DNA of 9,617 nucleotides. Source: an uncultured Collinsella sp. (lineage in GTDB: Bacteria > Actinomycetota > Coriobacteriia > Coriobacteriales > Coriobacteriaceae). The first letter of the stretch is position 1; each line of letters opens with the position of its first letter. The DNA lies in the NCBI GenBank assembly GCA_902478825.1, contig CABSMK010000060.1, positions 1 through 9,617 on the forward strand, given 5' to 3'. A program made the position numbers and the translations under genes. The notes beneath the pieces are model-generated. The model was not told the DNA's origin and searched no databases. It saw only the letters and a list, made by a program, of their open reading frames with translations. Positions 1 through 6,336 of this stretch are shown piece after piece.

Positions 1-26
1 GGCTCGGAGATGTGTATAAGAGACAG
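1..26 (+). other. Nextera sequencing adapter (artefact)
   Basis: Bases 8-26 are the 19-bp Tn5 mosaic end used in Nextera libraries (AGATGTGTATAAGAGACAG). Bases 1-7 (GGCTCGG) are the end of the read-2 adapter tail that precedes it. This is untrimmed library sequence at a contig end, not a natural transposon end: no transposase or second mosaic end is present. Genomic sequence starts at about base 27. Confidence 0.97.
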
Positions 27-27
27 G

Positions 28-162
28 CTCACCTTTGTGGGCACCTTCGACGATCCGGACTTTGATGTGAACAACGACCTCAACGACATCTACCTCAACA
101 TTTGGATGTTCGAAGAGGCAACGGGCAACGTTTACTTTAGGGACCTGGTACACATCCCATAG
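28..162 (+). CDS. C-terminal fragment of an unidentified protein
   Basis: An open frame runs from the adapter junction to a TAG stop at 160-162 and encodes 44 residues, from LTFVGTFDD to YFRDLVHIP. The start and most of the gene lie beyond the contig edge. The fragment is acidic and rich in Asp, Asn and aromatic residues (for example DVNNDLNDIY), with no membrane segment. The other two plus-strand frames contain stops in this stretch (one has TGA near base 66), and the usage of GAC, AAC and CTC codons fits a real gene. I do not recognise the family. It converges on leuS, and no clear plus-strand terminator follows it other than the shared hairpin at 206-237. Confidence 0.5.
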   Translation, partial: LTFVGTFDDPDFDVNNDLNDIYLNIWMFEEATGNVYFRDLVHIP

Positions 163-193
163 AAAACGTTGCGACGCAATGACTAAGCAGGGC

Positions 194-237
194 TAAAAAC
201 ACAAGACGAGGGACGACCCAACTGGATCGCCCCTCGT
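194..237 (-). terminator. Rho-independent terminator of leuS
   Basis: The arms at 206-219 and 224-237 form a 14-bp stem with two mismatches and a 4-nt loop. Read on the minus strand it follows the leuS stop by about 30 nt and is followed by a T-rich run (CTTGTGTTTTTAG). It could also stop the converging plus-strand gene, but the plus-strand flank is not T-rich. Confidence 0.8.
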
Positions 238-266
238 TCATTGCATGTCAGCTATGCGCGCAGTGC

Positions 267-2843
267 TTACTTGACCACCAGGTTGACCAGCTTGCCGGGC
301 ACGCAGATGGCCTTGACGACAGTCTTGCCCTCGGTCCACTTAGCGACAGCGGCCTCGGCGGCAGCCTGCATTTCCTCGTTGGAGGCATCGCGGGCCACGT
401 CGACGCGGCCGCGGACCTTGCCGAGCACCTGGACCACGATCTGCACCGTGTCCTCAACGGACTCGGCCAGGTCGAACTCGGGCCAGGCGGCGGTGTAGGC
501 GTTGCCCTCGCAGCCGAGCGCCTCGTGCCACAGCTCGTCGGCCCAGAACGGGCAGATGGGGGCAAGGACGCTCACGATATCCTTGGCCACGCCGTAGCAC
601 AGCGCCTTGTCGCGGGCGGTACCCTCGGTGGCGTTGAGGTAGGCGCTCGCCGCGTTGACGAGCTCCATGACGGCCGAGATGGCGGTGTTGAACTGGCCGC
701 GATCGAAGTCCTCGGTGCACTTGGCGATGGTGCGGTGACGCTCGCGATAGAGCTTCATCGCGACCTCGTCGAGCGCGGACTTGTCGAAGGCCACGTTGGC
801 GTCGCCGGACTGGACGAGCTGCCAAACGATACGCCAGGCGCGCTTGATGAAGCGGTTGGCGCCCTCGACGGCCTTGGGATCCCAGTCGAAGTCCTTCTCG
901 GGCGGGGCGATAAACAGGATCGCCAAACGCATGGTGTCGGCACCGTAGGGCTCGATAACCGAGCTCGGGGGCACGACGTTGCCCTTGGACTTGGACATGG
1001 TGTCGCCGTTCTCGTCCTTGACCATGCCCTGGCACAGCAGGTTGGTGAAGGGCTCGTCCACACTCAGCAGACCCAGGTCGCGCAGTGCCTTGGTAAAGAA
1101 ACGGCTGTAGAGCAGGTGCAGAATGGCGTGCTCGATGCCGCCGATGTAGTTATCGACGGGCATCCAACGGTCGGCGGCTCCCTTGGAGAAGGGCAGCTCG
1201 GTGTTGTGCGGGTCGGTATAGCGCAGGTAGTACCAGCTGGAGCAGGTAAAGGTGTCCATGGTATCGGTCTCGCGCTTGGCCGGGCGACCGCAGACCGGGC
1301 AGGTGGTCTCGTAGAACTCCTTGCACTCGGCGAGGGTTTCGCCGGCGCCCAGGTCCAGGTTCTCGGGCAGCGTCACCGGCAGCTGATCCTCGGGCACGGG
1401 CACGATGCCGCAGTGCTCGCAGTGGATGGCCGGGATGGGGTTGCCCCAATAGCGCTGGCGACTGATGAGCCAGTCGCGCAAGCGGAACTCGACCTTGCGA
1501 CGGCCGCAGCCCATGGCCTCGAGATCGGCCACGATGGCAGCCTCACCCTCGGAGTGCTTACCGCCGCGCATGCCAGTGTACTTGCCGGACTGGACGAGCG
1601 TGCCCTCGGCAGCGTGAGCGCAATCCCAGTCGACGGTCTCGGCATGGAAGGTATCGATGCTCTCGCCGCTGGCCTCGACGGCAGCGCGATCGTCATCGTC
1701 CAGGATGATCGGCACGATCGGCAGGTCGTACTTACGGGCAAACTCAAAGTCGCGCTGGTCGCCGCAGGGAACGGCCATGACGGCACCGGTACCGTAGTCG
1801 GCAACGACATAATCGGCAACCCAAACGGGGACCTTCTCGCCGTTGACGGGGTTTACCACATAGCGGCCCGTGAAGGCACCGTGCTTCTCGAGGGTGCCCT
1901 GGGCACGCTCGACGGCAGAGATATGCTTGGAGTCCTCGACGATCTTGGTGACGGCCTCCTCGTACTCCGTGCCCTCGACGAGCTCGTGCAAGCCGGCGTA
2001 CTCGGGAGCCAGAACAAAGAAGGAGACACCGAAGAGCGTGTCGGCTCGCGTGGTGAAGACGGTGATCTTACCCTCGTCGCCCTCGATGGGCTCGCCATCC
2101 TGGTCGCACAGGGTGAAGTCGACCTCGGCGCCCTCGGAGCGGCCGATCCAGTTGGCCTGCATCTGCTTGACGCGCTCGGGCCAGCCGGGGAGCTTCTCCA
2201 GGTCGTCGAGCAGCTCCTGAGAGTACTCGGTAATCTTGTAGTACCACTGCTCAAGGTCGCGCTTCTCGGGCTCGGTGCCGCAGCGCCAGCACTTGCCATC
2301 GGTAACCTGCTCGTTGGCCAGAACGGTCTTGCATTTGGGGCACCAGTTGACCGGGTTCTTCTTGCGGTATACCAGGCCCTTTTCCCACATCTTCTCAAAG
2401 ATCCACTGACCCCAGCGGTAGTAGTCGGGGCTGCAGGTCTTGACCATGCGATCCAGATCGTAGGAGAAGCCCATGCGCTTCATCGTGGCGAGCGCCTGGT
2501 CCATGTTCTTATACGTCCACGCGGCAGCCTGCGTGTTGTGCTTGATGGCGGCGTTCTCGGCGGGCAGGCCAAAGGCATCGAAGCCGATGGGGTGCAGCAC
2601 GTCGTAGCCGCGCATGCGAGCCTGACGGGCCATGGCATCGCCGATGGTATAGTTGCGCGCGTGGCCCATGTGCAAATCGCCCGACGGATACGGGAACATC
2701 TCGAGCACGTACTTCTTGGGCTTGCTGTCGTCGGTGTCGACCGCGAAGAGGTTGGAGTCCTCCCAGGCCTTCATCCACCTGGACTCAATGGCCTGCGCGT
2801 CGTAGGCAGGGAACTCGTCCTTATGATCTGTGCAATCGCACAT
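267..2843 (-). CDS. leuS: Leucyl-tRNA synthetase
   Basis: This cytoplasmic class I aminoacyl-tRNA synthetase charges tRNA-Leu with leucine. The 858-residue length is normal for bacterial LeuRS. The catalytic Rossmann fold carries the HIGH motif as HMGH (residues 58-61). A zinc-ribbon insert has Cys168, Cys171, Cys185 and Cys188. The CP1 editing domain (about 225-430) has the Thr-rich stretch TVFTTRADTLFG (261-272) and a GTGAVMAVP motif (351-359) followed by the conserved editing Asp362. A second pair of CxxC motifs lies at 475-478 and 515-518. The KMSKS signature reads TMSKS (615-619), with Thr in place of the first Lys. The tail is the alpha-helical anticodon-binding domain and C-terminal domain. 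The ATG at 2841-2843 follows AAAGGAG with 5-nt spacing. Its leader holds a 119-bp inverted repeat; guaB upstream has its own terminator, so leuS is probably monocistronic. Confidence 0.97.
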   Translation of the reverse strand: MCDCTDHKDEFPAYDAQAIESRWMKAWEDSNLFAVDTDDSKPKKYVLEMFPYPSGDLHMGHARNYTIGDAMARQARMRGYDVLHPIGFDAFGLPAENAAIKHNTQAAAWTYKNMDQALATMKRMGFSYDLDRMVKTCSPDYYRWGQWIFEKMWEKGLVYRKKNPVNWCPKCKTVLANEQVTDGKCWRCGTEPEKRDLEQWYYKITEYSQELLDDLEKLPGWPERVKQMQANWIGRSEGAEVDFTLCDQDGEPIEGDEGKITVFTTRADTLFGVSFFVLAPEYAGLHELVEGTEYEEAVTKIVEDSKHISAVERAQGTLEKHGAFTGRYVVNPVNGEKVPVWVADYVVADYGTGAVMAVPCGDQRDFEFARKYDLPIVPIILDDDDRAAVEASGESIDTFHAETVDWDCAHAAEGTLVQSGKYTGMRGGKHSEGEAAIVADLEAMGCGRRKVEFRLRDWLISRQRYWGNPIPAIHCEHCGIVPVPEDQLPVTLPENLDLGAGETLAECKEFYETTCPVCGRPAKRETDTMDTFTCSSWYYLRYTDPHNTELPFSKGAADRWMPVDNYIGGIEHAILHLLYSRFFTKALRDLGLLSVDEPFTNLLCQGMVKDENGDTMSKSKGNVVPPSSVIEPYGADTMRLAILFIAPPEKDFDWDPKAVEGANRFIKRAWRIVWQLVQSGDANVAFDKSALDEVAMKLYRERHRTIAKCTEDFDRGQFNTAISAVMELVNAASAYLNATEGTARDKALCYGVAKDIVSVLAPICPFWADELWHEALGCEGNAYTAAWPEFDLAESVEDTVQIVVQVLGKVRGRVDVARDASNEEMQAAAEAAVAKWTEGKTVVKAICVPGKLVNLVVK

Positions 2844-2848
2844 ATCAG

Positions 2849-2855
2849 CTCCTTT
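2849..2855 (-). promoter_or_regulatory. leuS ribosome binding site
   Basis: AAAGGAG on the minus strand lies 5 nt before the leuS ATG. It overlaps a possible 5-bp stem: CAGCT (complement of 2862-2866) can pair with AGCTG (complement of 2846-2850), which would place the Shine-Dalgarno partly in the stem and loop. Any role in translation control is inference. Confidence 0.75.
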
Positions 2856-2866
2856 AATCTTAGCTG

Positions 2867-2985
2867 GGGTCGGTCGGCTTGGCTTTGTTCGCTACTGCGG
2901 ACAGTCCTGCGCAAGACGAAGAGCACATTAAGTGCTCTTCTTTGCGTGCGGAACTTGTAGCGAACAAAGCCAAGCCGACCGACCC
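2867..2985. repeat. 119-bp nested inverted repeat in the leuS leader
   Basis: Perfect 29-nt arms at 2867-2895 and 2957-2985 enclose 61 nt. The interior holds a second hairpin with 9-bp arms at 2918-2926 and 2932-2940 and a 5-nt loop. Outside the arms, CTTA (2859-2862) and TAAG (2986-2989) can extend the stem past a 4-nt bulge. On the leuS transcript it lies between the guaB terminator and the Shine-Dalgarno. It is not followed by a T-run, so it is not an intrinsic terminator. It may be a leader regulatory structure or a small palindromic (MITE/REP-like) insertion; the sequence alone does not decide. Confidence 0.85.
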
Positions 2986-3014
2986 TAAGGTTAACTTGAC
3001 TGATGATAGCAAAT

Positions 3015-3054
3015 ACGACAAGCGAGATGCCTGCGACTTGCAGGCATCTCGCTT
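3015..3054 (-). terminator. Terminator downstream of guaB
   Basis: A perfect 15-bp stem (3020-3034 with 3040-3054) and a 5-nt loop lie about 50 nt after the guaB stop. The flanks are moderately T-rich on both strands (TTGTCGTATTTG on minus, TTTATCT on plus), so termination efficiency is uncertain. A smaller hairpin, GGTTGA-TAC-TCAACC at 3069-3083, lies between it and the guaB stop. Confidence 0.7.
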
Positions 3055-3102
3055 TATCTAAATAACGTGGTTGATACTCAACCTTTATGCGCAGCTCTTA
3101 TC

Positions 3103-4614
3103 CTATCGATAAGACACAGACTGCTGCGAATCTTTGACTACAACGTCGTGGGCGCCGCCTTCGACGATGGAGGTGGAGCTGACCAGCGTTAGGCGTGCCT
3201 TTTCCTGGAGCTCGGGGATCGAGAGGGCACCGCAGTTGCACATCGTGGACTTGACCTTATAGAGCGTGCCGCCCACGCCGTCCTTGAGGGAGCCGGCGTA
3301 GGGAACGTAGGAGTCGACGCCCTCGACGAAGCTGAGCTTCGCGGCACCGCCCAGGTCGTAGCGCTGCCAGTTGCGGGCACGTGCAGAACCCTCGCCCCAG
3401 TACTCCTTCATGTACTGGCCGTTGACGTTGACGCGCTCGGTCGGGCTCTCGTCGAAGCGGGCGAAATAGCGACCCAGCATCATAAAGTCGGCACCCATGG
3501 CAAGGGCGAGCGTCATGTGGTAGTCGTAGACGATACCGCCGTCGGAGCACACGGGCACGTAGACGCCGGTCTCCTCGTAGTACTCGTCACGGGCGTGGCA
3601 GACGTCGATCAGCGCGGTGGCCTGGCCACGACCGATGCCCTTGGTCTCGCGGGTGATGCAGATGGAACCGCCGCCGATACCGACCTTGATGAAGTCGGCA
3701 CCGCAGTCGGCCAGGAAGCGGAAGCCCTCGGCGTCGACAACGTTACCGGCACCGACCTTGACGTCCTCGCCGTAGTTGGCGCGGATCCACTCGATGGTGC
3801 GCTTCTGCCACTCGCTGAAGCCCTCGGAGGAGTCGATGCACAGGACATCGGCGCCGGCCTCGATGAGCAGCGGCACGCGCTCGGCATAGTCGCGGGTGTT
3901 GATACCGGCGCCGACCATGTAGCGCTTGTCGCCATCGAGCAGCTCGTTGGGGTTGGTCTTGTGGCTGTCGTAGTCCTTGCGGAAGACAATGCCCATGAGG
4001 TGATCGTTGTCGTCGACGATGGGCAGGGCGTTGAGCTTGTTGTCCCAGATGACGTCGTTGGCAACCTTGAGGCTGATGTTCTTGTCGCCCACGATGAGCT
4101 GCTCACGCGGGGTCATGAACTCGGAGACCTTCGTCTGGTGGTCATCGCGACTGGGGCGATAGTCACGGCTGGTGACGATGCCCAGGAGCTTACCCTTGGG
4201 AGTGCCGTCGTCGGTGACCGGCATGGTGGAGTGGCCGGTCTTCTCCTTGAGCTCGATGACCTGCTCCATGGTCATGTCAGGGGTCAGCGTGGAATCGGAC
4301 TGAACGAAACCAGCCTTGTGATCCTTGACGGCCTTGACCATGGCGGCCTCGGACTCGGCGCTCTGGGAACCGTAGATGAAGGACAGGCCGCCCTCGGTAG
4401 CGAGCGCGACACCCATGTCGACGCCCGAGACGGACTGCATGATGGCGGAAACCATGGGGATGTTCAGGGTGATTGCCGGCTTCTCACCGCGCTTAAAGCG
4501 GGTTAACGGCGTCTTAAGAGAGACGTTGTTGGGGATGCACTGCGAGGACGAGTAACCAGGGACCAGCAGATACTCCGAAAACGTGTGGGACTCACCGGGA
4601 AAGAACGTAGCCAT
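3103..4614 (-). CDS. guaB: IMP dehydrogenase (T. foetus-like type)
   Basis: It oxidises IMP to XMP with NAD+, the committed step of guanine nucleotide synthesis, in the cytoplasm as a TIM-barrel tetramer. The 503-residue protein has a barrel interrupted by a CBS-pair (Bateman) region at about 103-220, with GIVTSRDYR at 145-153. The catalytic loop GGGSICITRE (314-323) supplies Cys319, which forms the covalent thioimidate. The mobile flap has Arg418-Tyr419 in RNWQRYD (414-420). Asp261 and Asp358 fit the NAD and IMP ribose contacts. Length and all these positions coincide with my recollection of the Tritrichomonas foetus enzyme, also 503 residues. The ATG at 4612-4614 follows AAGGAG with 4-nt spacing. 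It is probably a single-gene unit: a terminator follows and a divergent promoter region precedes it. No purine riboswitch is visible in the leader. Confidence 0.97.
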   Translation of the reverse strand: MATFFPGESHTFSEYLLVPGYSSSQCIPNNVSLKTPLTRFKRGEKPAITLNIPMVSAIMQSVSGVDMGVALATEGGLSFIYGSQSAESEAAMVKAVKDHKAGFVQSDSTLTPDMTMEQVIELKEKTGHSTMPVTDDGTPKGKLLGIVTSRDYRPSRDDHQTKVSEFMTPREQLIVGDKNISLKVANDVIWDNKLNALPIVDDNDHLMGIVFRKDYDSHKTNPNELLDGDKRYMVGAGINTRDYAERVPLLIEAGADVLCIDSSEGFSEWQKRTIEWIRANYGEDVKVGAGNVVDAEGFRFLADCGADFIKVGIGGGSICITRETKGIGRGQATALIDVCHARDEYYEETGVYVPVCSDGGIVYDYHMTLALAMGADFMMLGRYFARFDESPTERVNVNGQYMKEYWGEGSARARNWQRYDLGGAAKLSFVEGVDSYVPYAGSLKDGVGGTLYKVKSTMCNCGALSIPELQEKARLTLVSSTSIVEGGAHDVVVKDSQQSVSYR

Positions 4615-4693
4615 GTTTCTCCTTTTTCCATGCGACCGGTCGGCTGCAGGCCTCGTAGGACCCAGCCCAACCTTGGGCGCCCAATACTGGGGA

Positions 4694-4722
4694 AGTATCT
4701 TAACGCACTTTGACTGCTACAA
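4694..4722 (-). promoter_or_regulatory. Possible guaB promoter
   Basis: On the minus strand TTGTAG (4717-4722) is followed after 17 bp by GATACT (4694-4699), giving a leader of about 70 nt before guaB. The match to sigma-70 consensus is only partial (3/6 and 4/6). The leader includes a 12-bp palindrome TTGGGCGCCCAA (4674-4685). Weak call from spacing and position. Confidence 0.3.
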
Positions 4723-4723
4723 T
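4715..4723 (+). promoter_or_regulatory. Possible extended -10 promoter of the ModE-like gene
   Basis: TGCTACAAT fits an extended -10 (TGN followed by TACAAT, 5/6 to consensus) about 85 bp upstream of the plus-strand regulator. No good -35 is seen, which is tolerable for an extended -10. It overlaps the proposed guaB -35 on the other strand, so the two would be back to back. Confidence 0.4.
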
Positions 4724-4807
4724 GCATGATTTAAGAAGAGCACACGAGGGCTTGACGCAGGCTTTGCGTTTGCCCAGCAAACACTTTAGCGGGGAGACGT
4801 GGAGCGT

Positions 4808-5152
4808 ATGAAGTACAAGACGACGGCAAAGTTGGTCATTCAAGCGTGCGACAAGGATTTGCCGGGCGTCTTCGGTCACGGCTGCGTCTTGCTGCTGCAA
4901 GGTATCGCCCGCGAGCACTCGCTCAACCGCGCCGCCAAGAGCATGGGCATGGCGTATTCCAAGGCCTGGCGCATTGTAAACGAGGCAGAAGGTCAGCTGG
5001 GCTGCAAGCTCATCGAGCGCGACGGCGCCCGCGGATCCACGCTCACGCCCGCCGGAGTGCGAGCCATAGCGGCCTACGAGGAGCTGCAGACCGACATCAA
5101 CAACGTCATTGCCACCAAAGCAAACGACCTCATCGCCAGCATCAAAGAGTAG
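4808..5152 (+). CDS. ModE-type winged helix-turn-helix regulator, DNA-binding domain only
   Basis: This 114-residue predicted DNA-binding protein matches the N-terminal domain of ModE, the molybdate-responsive regulator. From the ATG at 4808, the helix-turn-helix is at about residues 26-60 (GCVLLLQGIAREHSLNRAAK, then SMGMAYSKAWRIVNE). The wing and following helix are LIERDGARGSTLTPAGVRAI (68-87); the family's Gly-rich wing is shortened to GARGS. The molybdate-binding Mop/TOBE domains of full ModE are absent and no mod transporter genes are in view, so molybdate sensing should not be assumed. Similar stand-alone proteins occur near molybdoenzyme or redox genes, but the target here is unknown. 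A GTG at 4799 is an alternative start; GGAG at 4801-4804 lies 3 nt before the ATG and GGGGAG at 4791-4796 lies 2 nt before the GTG, so neither spacing is ideal. Confidence 0.88.
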   Translation: MKYKTTAKLVIQACDKDLPGVFGHGCVLLLQGIAREHSLNRAAKSMGMAYSKAWRIVNEAEGQLGCKLIERDGARGSTLTPAGVRAIAAYEELQTDINNVIATKANDLIASIKE

Positions 5153-5159
5153 CCAATTT

Positions 5160-5189
5160 GGGATGGGGCTTTTAGCTACCCAACCCCTT
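5160..5189 (+). terminator. Possible terminator of the ModE-like gene
   Basis: GGGATGGG (5160-5167) pairs with CCCAACCC (5179-5186), with one mismatch and an 11-nt loop, 8 nt after the stop codon. The following CTTCTC is a poor T-tract. It lies just before the 77-bp palindrome, and either could end the transcript. Confidence 0.4.
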
Positions 5190-5190
5190 C

Positions 5191-5267
5191 TCATAAGTTG
5201 CGGTGAAATAGGGACTGTTTATGCGGTTAAAGCCGTAAATCAATCCCTATTTCACCGCAACTTATGA
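5191..5267. repeat. 77-bp near-perfect palindrome between convergent genes
   Basis: Perfect 24-nt arms at 5191-5214 and 5244-5267 (TCATAAGTTGCGGTGAAATA at the left end) surround 29 nt. The interior can pair further (TTTA/TAAA and CGGT/GCCG with small bulges), so nearly the whole unit folds as one hairpin. It lies between the ModE-like gene and the end of the PLP-fold gene. No T-run follows on either strand, which argues against a classic terminator. Shape and position resemble intergenic REP/MITE-like palindromes; copy number in the genome is unknown. Confidence 0.85.
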
Positions 5268-5284
5268 AGTCGAGGATGATTTAG

Positions 5285-6277
5285 CTAGTTGCGGAGGGCA
5301 TTATCTAGGGTGGCGGCCACGATCAAGGGGTCGTCGGTGCCGGCGAAGAGGCGGATGGTGCTCCCCTGCTTGCCGCGTGGGGCCGAAAGGCGCGTCGCTG
5401 CGCCGCCGGCGGGCGATGTGTGGAACTCCCCCGACAAAGCATCGAACAGCTCCCCTGCGCTAAGCTCGATAAGATCAAATTCAACTGCCGGGCCAAAGCC
5501 GTGCTCGAGGATTCCCGTTGCAACCGCATGATCAGGATGCGAGCTCAGTCCGGGATAGCGCACGCTGCGCACCATCTCATTGGCGGCCAGATACTCGGCT
5601 AGCGCACGGGCGCGGTCGAAGTGCGCCTGCATACGGACGTCGAGCGAGGAAAACCCGCGCTCCAGTACACCGGCCTCGTCAGCAGGCATATCAAGCTTGG
5701 CCAAGCCACAGCCCTCAAGCAGGGCATGCGCGCACTCAGCCGCGGCATCCACGCGATGGCGCTTGAGCTGCGAGCGCGCGACCGATACGGCAACCAACTT
5801 GCGCGGAGCCTTGCCGGCGCACACGCGGTCGAGCGCCTCGAGCGACAGCACGGCACCCAACCGCAGCAGATCGCAGCCAAAAGCCGACGCTACCGTGTTA
5901 TCCACCACAAACAGTGCATGGGCCTCACGAGCAGCGCGGCCCAGAGCGCGCAGATCGGGCACACGCAGACCAAACCCGCCGATGGAGTTGACGAACCACC
6001 ACAAGTGCGGACCCTCGACATCAAACGAAGCATGAAAGCCCTCGGACGCAGCGGCAAACGCCTCGGCGGACGGCGAGCCCACCAGCGCGACATCGCAACC
6101 ATCAAAGCCGTGCGCAAACGCATCGGCAAAGTCATCGGCAAACGCAACCAGACGATCGCCGGGACGTACAACCCCCAACAGAGACAGCGCCGCCGGCACA
6201 TGCAGGGCCGCAACAAGACGCGCCTCACGCGCGCCAGTCCTTGCGGCCCAGGCCTCTTCTAGCTGCTGTACGCCCAT
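5285..6277 (-). CDS. Degenerate Cys/Met-metabolism PLP-fold protein
   Basis: The 330-residue protein resembles the cystathionine gamma-synthase/lyase family (usually about 380-400 residues) but lacks key cofactor residues. Retained, numbered from the ATG at 6277: FVVDNT (123-128) with the pyridine-contacting Asp126, RYPGLSSHPDH (240-250), HGFGPAVEFDL (259-269) and IRLFAGTDD (308-316) with its substrate-carboxylate Arg. Missing: the N-terminal segment with the YxRxxNPT phosphate-binding motif, the PLP-stacking Tyr, and the SATK lysine that forms the Schiff base. After LGA (140-142) an ungapped alignment puts Arg151 where Lys belongs; Lys156 and Lys160 are nearby but out of register. It may be a pseudoenzyme or use an unusual mechanism; I cannot assign a reaction. 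GGGAGG 7 nt before the ATG at 6277 supports this start over the in-frame ATG at 6295, which has no Shine-Dalgarno. A terminator lies just upstream. Confidence 0.8.
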   Translation of the reverse strand: MGVQQLEEAWAARTGAREARLVAALHVPAALSLLGVVRPGDRLVAFADDFADAFAHGFDGCDVALVGSPSAEAFAAASEGFHASFDVEGPHLWWFVNSIGGFGLRVPDLRALGRAAREAHALFVVDNTVASAFGCDLLRLGAVLSLEALDRVCAGKAPRKLVAVSVARSQLKRHRVDAAAECAHALLEGCGLAKLDMPADEAGVLERGFSSLDVRMQAHFDRARALAEYLAANEMVRSVRYPGLSSHPDHAVATGILEHGFGPAVEFDLIELSAGELFDALSGEFHTSPAGGAATRLSAPRGKQGSTIRLFAGTDDPLIVAATLDNALRN

Positions 6278-6284
6278 ACGGCAA

Positions 6285-6290
6285 CCTCCC
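6285..6290 (-). promoter_or_regulatory. Ribosome binding site fixing the PLP-fold gene start
   Basis: GGGAGG on the minus strand lies 7 nt before the ATG at 6275-6277. The in-frame ATG at 6293-6295 lies upstream of this site and has only A/T-rich sequence before it, so the downstream ATG is the better start. Confidence 0.8.
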
Positions 6291-6296
6291 TTCATT

Positions 6297-6336
6297 TACA
6301 AAAACCCACGATGCGGATGTTTCCCGCATCGTGGGT
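6297..6336 (-). terminator. Rho-independent terminator after scrB
   Basis: A perfect 13-bp stem (6304-6316 with 6324-6336) and 7-nt loop are followed on the minus strand by TTTT and GTAAATG. It is 37 nt after the scrB stop and ends about 20 nt before the PLP-fold start codon. It therefore ends the scr operon and also lies in the 5' leader of the next gene, where it could act as an attenuator. A possible -10 (TATACT, complement of 6346-6351) lies just upstream, without a good -35. Confidence 0.9.

Noticed and set aside
8..26. The Tn5 mosaic end as a genuine transposon terminus
   Set aside because: It is joined to the Nextera read-2 tail and has no transposase or target duplication; it is a library artefact.
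2860..2928. A 22-codon minus-strand frame in the leuS leader as a leucine leader peptide
   Set aside because: It contains only one Leu codon, has no good Shine-Dalgarno, and starts inside the inner hairpin loop.
525..2960. An 811-codon plus-strand open frame opposite leuS
   Set aside because: It is antisense to a clearly conserved gene and results from high GC and codon bias. Its product is low-complexity Leu/Gly/Asp-rich with no family motif.
2879..3061. A 60-codon plus-strand open frame in the leuS leader
   Set aside because: It is made of the inverted-repeat arms and the guaB terminator, with no ribosome binding site or family resemblance.
2844..3102. T-box riboswitch upstream of leuS
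   Set aside because: No T-box core sequence, specifier loop or terminator/antiterminator pair with a T-run could be found.
3517..4506. A 329-codon plus-strand open frame opposite guaB
   Set aside because: Antisense shadow of IMPDH with a Val/Gly/Leu/Asp-rich product and no Shine-Dalgarno.
6278..6295. ATG at 6295 as the start of the PLP-fold protein
   Set aside because: It lacks a Shine-Dalgarno and overlaps the terminator's flank. The ATG at 6277 has GGGAGG at ideal spacing.
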